From NCBI RefSeq assembly GCF_900101525.1, contig NZ_FMZD01000006.1, positions 1-64,000 of the forward strand: a stretch of 64,000 bases of DNA, read 5' to 3'. Positions within the stretch are counted from its first letter, which is position 1. Every line of letters starts with the position of its first letter. A program made the translations under genes and the position numbers. Positions 60,297 through 64,000 of this stretch are shown piece after piece. Source of the DNA: Marinilactibacillus psychrotolerans. GTDB taxonomy: Bacteria > Bacillota > Bacilli > Lactobacillales > Carnobacteriaceae_A. The notes beneath the pieces were generated by a model. That model was given only the letters and a program-made list of their open reading frames with translations. It made no database searches and was not told the DNA's origin.

Positions 60297-60328
60297 GATG
60301 ATAAGTATTTTGAAGGAGAGCGATTTCA

Positions 60329-61831
60329 TTGACAGAAAAAGTAAATAGTGCAGATTTAGGATTTGAAAAAGAAATTTTTAAAGCAGCTGACAAGTTAAGA
60401 GGAAACATTGATGCTGCAGAGTATAAAAATATCGTTCTAGGTTTGATTTTCTTGAAATATATTTCAGATAGTTTTGAAGAACGTTACAACGAACTTAAAG
60501 AAGAAGGCGATGGCTTTGAGGAAGATCGAGATGAATACCTCGCTGAGAATATCTTCTTTGTACCTGAAAAAGCACGATGGGTCTACATAGCCAAACATGC
60601 GACTGAACCTGAAATAGGACAAGTTATTGACCAGGGAATGATTTTAATCGAAGAAGAAAATGATCGCTTACGTGGTATTCTTCCGAAGAACTATGCTCGT
60701 CCCGAGCTTGACAAACGTCGGTTAGGAGAAGTAGTTGATTTATTTAACAATTTAAAATTAAAGGAACATGGTAATTCGAAAGATATTTTAGGTCGCACGT
60801 ATGAATATGCGATTGCTCAATTTGCAAGTTTAGAAGGTAAAAATGCTGGAGAATTCTACACGCCATCAAGTATTGTTCGGACACTTGTAGAAATACTTGA
60901 ACCTTATGAAGGAAGAGTCTATGACCCATGCTGTGGTGCAGGTGGAATGTTCGTCCAATCAGCAGAATTTGTGGAACGCCATCAAGGTCGTATAAATGAG
61001 TTGTCAATCTACGGACAAGAAGCTAATGCCAATACATGGAAGCTGGCACAAATGAATCTAGCTATTCATGGTATAGAAGGTGATTTAGGTCAAGGAGCTG
61101 CGGATACGTTCTACAATAATCAGCATCAAAGTATGCGTGCAGACTATATTCTAGCCAATCCTCCTTTTAACATGAGCGACTGGGGAGGAGATAAACTAGC
61201 CGAAGATGTTCGCTGGCAATACGGCACACCACCAGAAGGAAATGCAAACTTTGCTTGGATGCAACACATGATTTACCACTTGGCTCCGAATGGAAAAATG
61301 GGTCTTATCTTAGCAAACGGTTCATTATCTTCAGGTGGTAAAGAAGGAGATATTCGTTCCAACATTATCAAAGATGACTTAGTAGAAGCGGTTATTTCAA
61401 TGCCAGGAAAATTATTTTATTCAACTGGAATCCCGGTTTCTCTTTGGATAATAAATAAAAATAAAAAACAAAAAGGAAAAATACTTTTCATTGATGCACG
61501 TAGTCTCGGATATATGGTATCGCGGGCTCATAGAGAGTTATCATTAGAAGATATAGATTCAATCTCTAATGCATACCATGATTTTGTCAAAGGTGAAAAT
61601 GTAAAAAGAATGGGATACGCTCATGACGCTGCTCTAGAAGAAGTTGAACAAAACAACTTTGTTTTAACACCTGGACGATACGTTGGATTAGAAGAAGTTG
61701 AAGAAGATGGTATACCATTTGAAGAGAAGATGGATAATTTAACAGCAGAACTTGGAGAACTTTTAAATCAGTCTCACAAATTAGAAGAGGAAATAAGAGA
61801 ACAGTTAGGTGGAATTGGCTTTGATTTATAA
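60329..61831 (+). CDS. hsdM: Type I restriction-modification methyltransferase HsdM
   Basis: Adenine N6-methyltransferase subunit. SAM motif region VYDPCCGAGGMFVQSAEF and catalytic ILANPPFNMSDWGG; N-terminal HsdM domain with DAAEYKNIVLGLIFLKYISD. 500 residues. TTG 60329 with GAAGGAGAG upstream. First gene of hsdM-hsdS-hsdR; type I systems are frequent SCC cargo. Confidence 0.95.
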   Translation: MTEKVNSADLGFEKEIFKAADKLRGNIDAAEYKNIVLGLIFLKYISDSFEERYNELKEEGDGFEEDRDEYLAENIFFVPEKARWVYIAKHATEPEIGQVIDQGMILIEEENDRLRGILPKNYARPELDKRRLGEVVDLFNNLKLKEHGNSKDILGRTYEYAIAQFASLEGKNAGEFYTPSSIVRTLVEILEPYEGRVYDPCCGAGGMFVQSAEFVERHQGRINELSIYGQEANANTWKLAQMNLAIHGIEGDLGQGAADTFYNNQHQSMRADYILANPPFNMSDWGGDKLAEDVRWQYGTPPEGNANFAWMQHMIYHLAPNGKMGLILANGSLSSGGKEGDIRSNIIKDDLVEAVISMPGKLFYSTGIPVSLWIINKNKKQKGKILFIDARSLGYMVSRAHRELSLEDIDSISNAYHDFVKGENVKRMGYAHDAALEEVEQNNFVLTPGRYVGLEEVEEDGIPFEEKMDNLTAELGELLNQSHKLEEEIREQLGGIGFDL

Positions 61832-62993
61832 AGAAGGAAACAATGTACTGTTTAAAGAAATTATTTCTTTACAAATAGATAATCGGGGAAGAAATCCCCA
61901 AAATTATATGGAAGAATCAATACATCCAGTAATTGATAATTATTTAATTAAAAATAATAAATTTCCGAATTTAAGTAGTGTTAAAAGATTTTTATCGGAA
62001 GAAGATTATAATAATTTTTTGAGAGGATATCTTAAAAAAAATGATGTGTTAATTACTCTAGTAGGTAACGGAATAGGGAACGTTACAATGGTGCCAGATG
62101 AAAAGTGTGTTATAGTACAAAACACATTAGGCCTTAGATGTAATAGTAAAATGATAAATGAATATTTATATTATTTCTTGCTTTATAAACAAGAGTCAAT
62201 AAAACAATTTAATCGAGGTACTTCTCAACCAAGTATAAGAAAAACTGATCTATTTAATATGGAAATACCTCTTCCAGAAATTAGTACTCAAAATAAAATC
62301 GCAAGTATACTCTCATCATTAGATGATAAAATCGAGAATAACAATGCAATCATTGCAAACCTTGAAGAACAAGCCAAGCTAATTTTTGAAAAAAAATATA
62401 TGAATATTGATTTATCTAAAGAGAATAAGTTGGAAAATCAGAAGTTTGGAGAATTATTTGAATTTGTAAAGGGAAGAAAACCGAAAAATATTAGCGATCA
62501 GCCAAAAGAAGATTATATACCATATCTTGTAAAAAAATATATAGATAGCAATGAGGTTACATTTGCACCTAGAAATGACGGTGTTCTAATAGAGGACCTT
62601 GATGTTTTCATGTTAATGGATGGGGCAAACTCAGGGAATATTTACTATGGATATAAAGGAATCATTGGTTCTACATTTAGTTGGCTTAAAACCGATCGTG
62701 ATATGGTCAACGAATATATCTATTGGTATTTACTTATTAATCAAGATCACGTTAGAAACCAAAATACTGGGTCAGCTATACCACATGCTAATAAAGAGTA
62801 TATAAATAATCTTGAAGTAATGTTACCTATAAATATTGAAACGGATAAAAATTTAAAAGCTTTAAAAAATATGAGATTATATTCTATTAATCTACGTAGA
62901 GAGAGCAATAGACTATCAGAAACCCGTAACACACTGCTCCCAAAGTTAATGTCAGGAGACATTCAAGTAGATGAAGTAATTGAGATGAAATAG
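61809..62993 (+). CDS. hsdS: Type I restriction-modification specificity subunit HsdS
   Basis: Recognises the target sequence with two target-recognition domains. A central conserved helix pair (PEISTQNKIASILSSLDDKI) and the C-terminal repeat (RNTLLPKLMSGDIQVDEVIE) are typical. 394 residues, GTG start at 61809 overlapping hsdM by 23 bases; a TTG at 61815 is an alternative. First TRD about residues 15-150, second 210-350. The recognised sequence cannot be predicted. Confidence 0.9.
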   Translation: MELALIYKEGNNVLFKEIISLQIDNRGRNPQNYMEESIHPVIDNYLIKNNKFPNLSSVKRFLSEEDYNNFLRGYLKKNDVLITLVGNGIGNVTMVPDEKCVIVQNTLGLRCNSKMINEYLYYFLLYKQESIKQFNRGTSQPSIRKTDLFNMEIPLPEISTQNKIASILSSLDDKIENNNAIIANLEEQAKLIFEKKYMNIDLSKENKLENQKFGELFEFVKGRKPKNISDQPKEDYIPYLVKKYIDSNEVTFAPRNDGVLIEDLDVFMLMDGANSGNIYYGYKGIIGSTFSWLKTDRDMVNEYIYWYLLINQDHVRNQNTGSAIPHANKEYINNLEVMLPINIETDKNLKALKNMRLYSINLRRESNRLSETRNTLLPKLMSGDIQVDEVIEMK

Positions 62994-63034
62994 AAGGTGC
63001 TGAAAATTGACAAAATTATCTAGGAGGTGACAAA

Positions 63035-64000
63035 ATGGCAGAAGTGAAATTCTTAGAAGACGGACTGGAGAAAGTCTTTCTCAAAGAAATTCAGAATCTA
63101 GGTTATCAGTTTGTTCCGAACCAGGAAATCATTCGTCCAAACTATAAGATGCCTATTGCAGAAGAAATATTGAAAGAAAGTTTAATTAATATTAACCCCA
63201 ATAAACCTTTAAATGTAATCGATCGAGCACTTTATCAAATACAACATATCGATGCAGGATTGTTAGAAAATCGGAATGAACACTTTTTTGACTATTTACA
63301 AAATGGCGTAGAAGTTGGTCATTATGAGGAAGGTAAACAGAAGACAACTCGCGTCCATTTAGTAGACTACCAGGACATTGATAAGAACGAATTCCTAGTT
63401 ACTAACCAATATACGATAATAGGGAAAGAACAAAAGCGCCCCGACATTGTTCTTTTCCTGAATGGGCTTCCTATTGTAGTGATTGAATTAAAATCCGCTA
63501 CAACAACTCAAGCAGACATATCAAGTGCTTACAGACAAATCAAAAACTATCAATACGACATAGAAGAACTCTTTGTCTATAATGCATTTAATATCATTTC
63601 AGATTTCACTCATACAAAAGTAGGAACAATTACATCTAATGAATCATGGTATAAAGAGTGGAAGACAACGGACGGGAACTATGAGAGTACGAGGTTTGCC
63701 GACTACAGTACACTACTTACCGGTATTCTACAAAAAGAACGATTATTAGATATAATTAAGAATTTTATTCTCTTTGAGCATAGAGAAGGTAATACGGTCA
63801 AAATAATGGGACAGTATCACCAGTATTTTGCTGTCCATAAGGCGGTACAGTCTACTTTTCAAGCGATGGAAGAGGGAGATGGACGTGGCGGTGTGTTTTG
63901 GCATACGCAGGGATCTGGGAAATCACTTTCGATGGTGTTTTACACACAGTTAGTAACACGCAAACTGCATCAACCGACTTTTGTAATATTAACGGATCGA
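63035..64000 (+). CDS. hsdR: Type I restriction endonuclease HsdR, N-terminal part
   Basis: Open frame from ATG 63035 (AGGAGGTGA upstream) to the end of the window, 322 residues visible of the usual ~1000. Nuclease motif with RPDIVLFLNGLPIVVIELKS (D...ELK of the PD-(D/E)XK type) and helicase motif I (WHTQGSGKSLSMVFY). It translocates DNA and cuts unmodified molecules. No defect in the visible part. Confidence 0.95.
   Translation, partial: MAEVKFLEDGLEKVFLKEIQNLGYQFVPNQEIIRPNYKMPIAEEILKESLININPNKPLNVIDRALYQIQHIDAGLLENRNEHFFDYLQNGVEVGHYEEGKQKTTRVHLVDYQDIDKNEFLVTNQYTIIGKEQKRPDIVLFLNGLPIVVIELKSATTTQADISSAYRQIKNYQYDIEELFVYNAFNIISDFTHTKVGTITSNESWYKEWKTTDGNYESTRFADYSTLLTGILQKERLLDIIKNFILFEHREGNTVKIMGQYHQYFAVHKAVQSTFQAMEEGDGRGGVFWHTQGSGKSLSMVFYTQLVTRKLHQPTFVILTDR

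Noticed and set aside
61884-61900. Third copy of the CGGGGAA motif in hsdS (TAATCGGGGAAG)
   Set aside because: Only the short core matches and it lies in coding sequence without the hairpin, so it is probably chance.
50390-64000. mec or other antibiotic-resistance genes in the SCC-like region
   Set aside because: No penicillin-binding, beta-lactamase or other resistance gene is visible in the part covered.

Overview
The window is the replication-origin region of a low-GC Gram-positive bacterium. Gene order (rpmH-rnpA-yidC-jag to the left; dnaA-dnaN-yaaA-recF-gyrB-gyrA-rpsF-ssb-rpsR-gdpP-rplI-dnaB-purA and walRK-yycHIJ-htrA-rlmH to the right), a Bacillus-type two-part oriC, PTS sugar uptake and no sporulation genes point to Lactobacillales. 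Carnobacteriaceae is my best guess, from memory and gene content only, with no database search.

Layout. 1-846: right end of an ISL3-family insertion sequence beside mnmG. 0.9-7.2 kb: mnmG and mnmE, an M50 membrane protease, the trehalose repressor gene treR, and pcp with a decayed DUF979 remnant behind it. 7.5-10.9 kb: trehalose-6-phosphate hydrolase and trehalose PTS transporter, with a TreR operator and a CcpA (cre) site at the treP promoter. 11.2-15.3 kb: folC, jag, yidC, rnpA, rpmH. 15.4-17.3 kb: oriC in two parts flanking dnaA. 17.3-34 kb: replication, gyrase and ribosomal operons, three parS sites, a split fructose-family PTS and purA. 34-48.5 kb: ktrAB, a cytoplasmic alpha-amylase, two envelope/stress-type proteins, a stand-alone glucose-type EIIA, the walRK-yycHIJ operon, gdhA and htrA. 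48.5-48.9 kb: a dense cluster of DnaA boxes. 48.9-50.4 kb: ohr/ohrR and rlmH. Left of oriC most genes are on the minus strand and right of it most are on the plus strand, as expected for bidirectional replication from about 15.5 kb.

50.4 kb to the window end is accessory DNA that starts exactly at the 3' end of rlmH. It carries a ccrA/ccrB-like pair of large serine recombinases, a DUF927 (Cch-like) ATPase, a DUF1643 protein, a RadC/JAB protein, small orphan genes and a type I restriction-modification system (hsdM, hsdS, partial hsdR). The end of rlmH contains the motif TATCATAAATGATG known as the SCC attachment site in staphylococci. I read this as an SCC-like (staphylococcal cassette chromosome-like) element in a non-staphylococcal host; its far end lies outside the window. 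This is the main discovery candidate.

How parts work together: TreP (IIBC) lacks an EIIA domain and the stand-alone EIIA at 39.1 kb can supply it, with TreC hydrolysing the product and TreR controlling the operon. WalK/WalR with YycH, YycI and YycJ form the cell-wall stress circuit. OhrR controls ohr through a palindromic operator. In the SCC-like element, Ccr recombinases would move the DNA, the DUF927 operon may replicate it after excision, and the R-M genes are the cargo.

All family assignments come from motif reading and memory. The start codons given are those with the best ribosome-binding site, and alternatives are stated.
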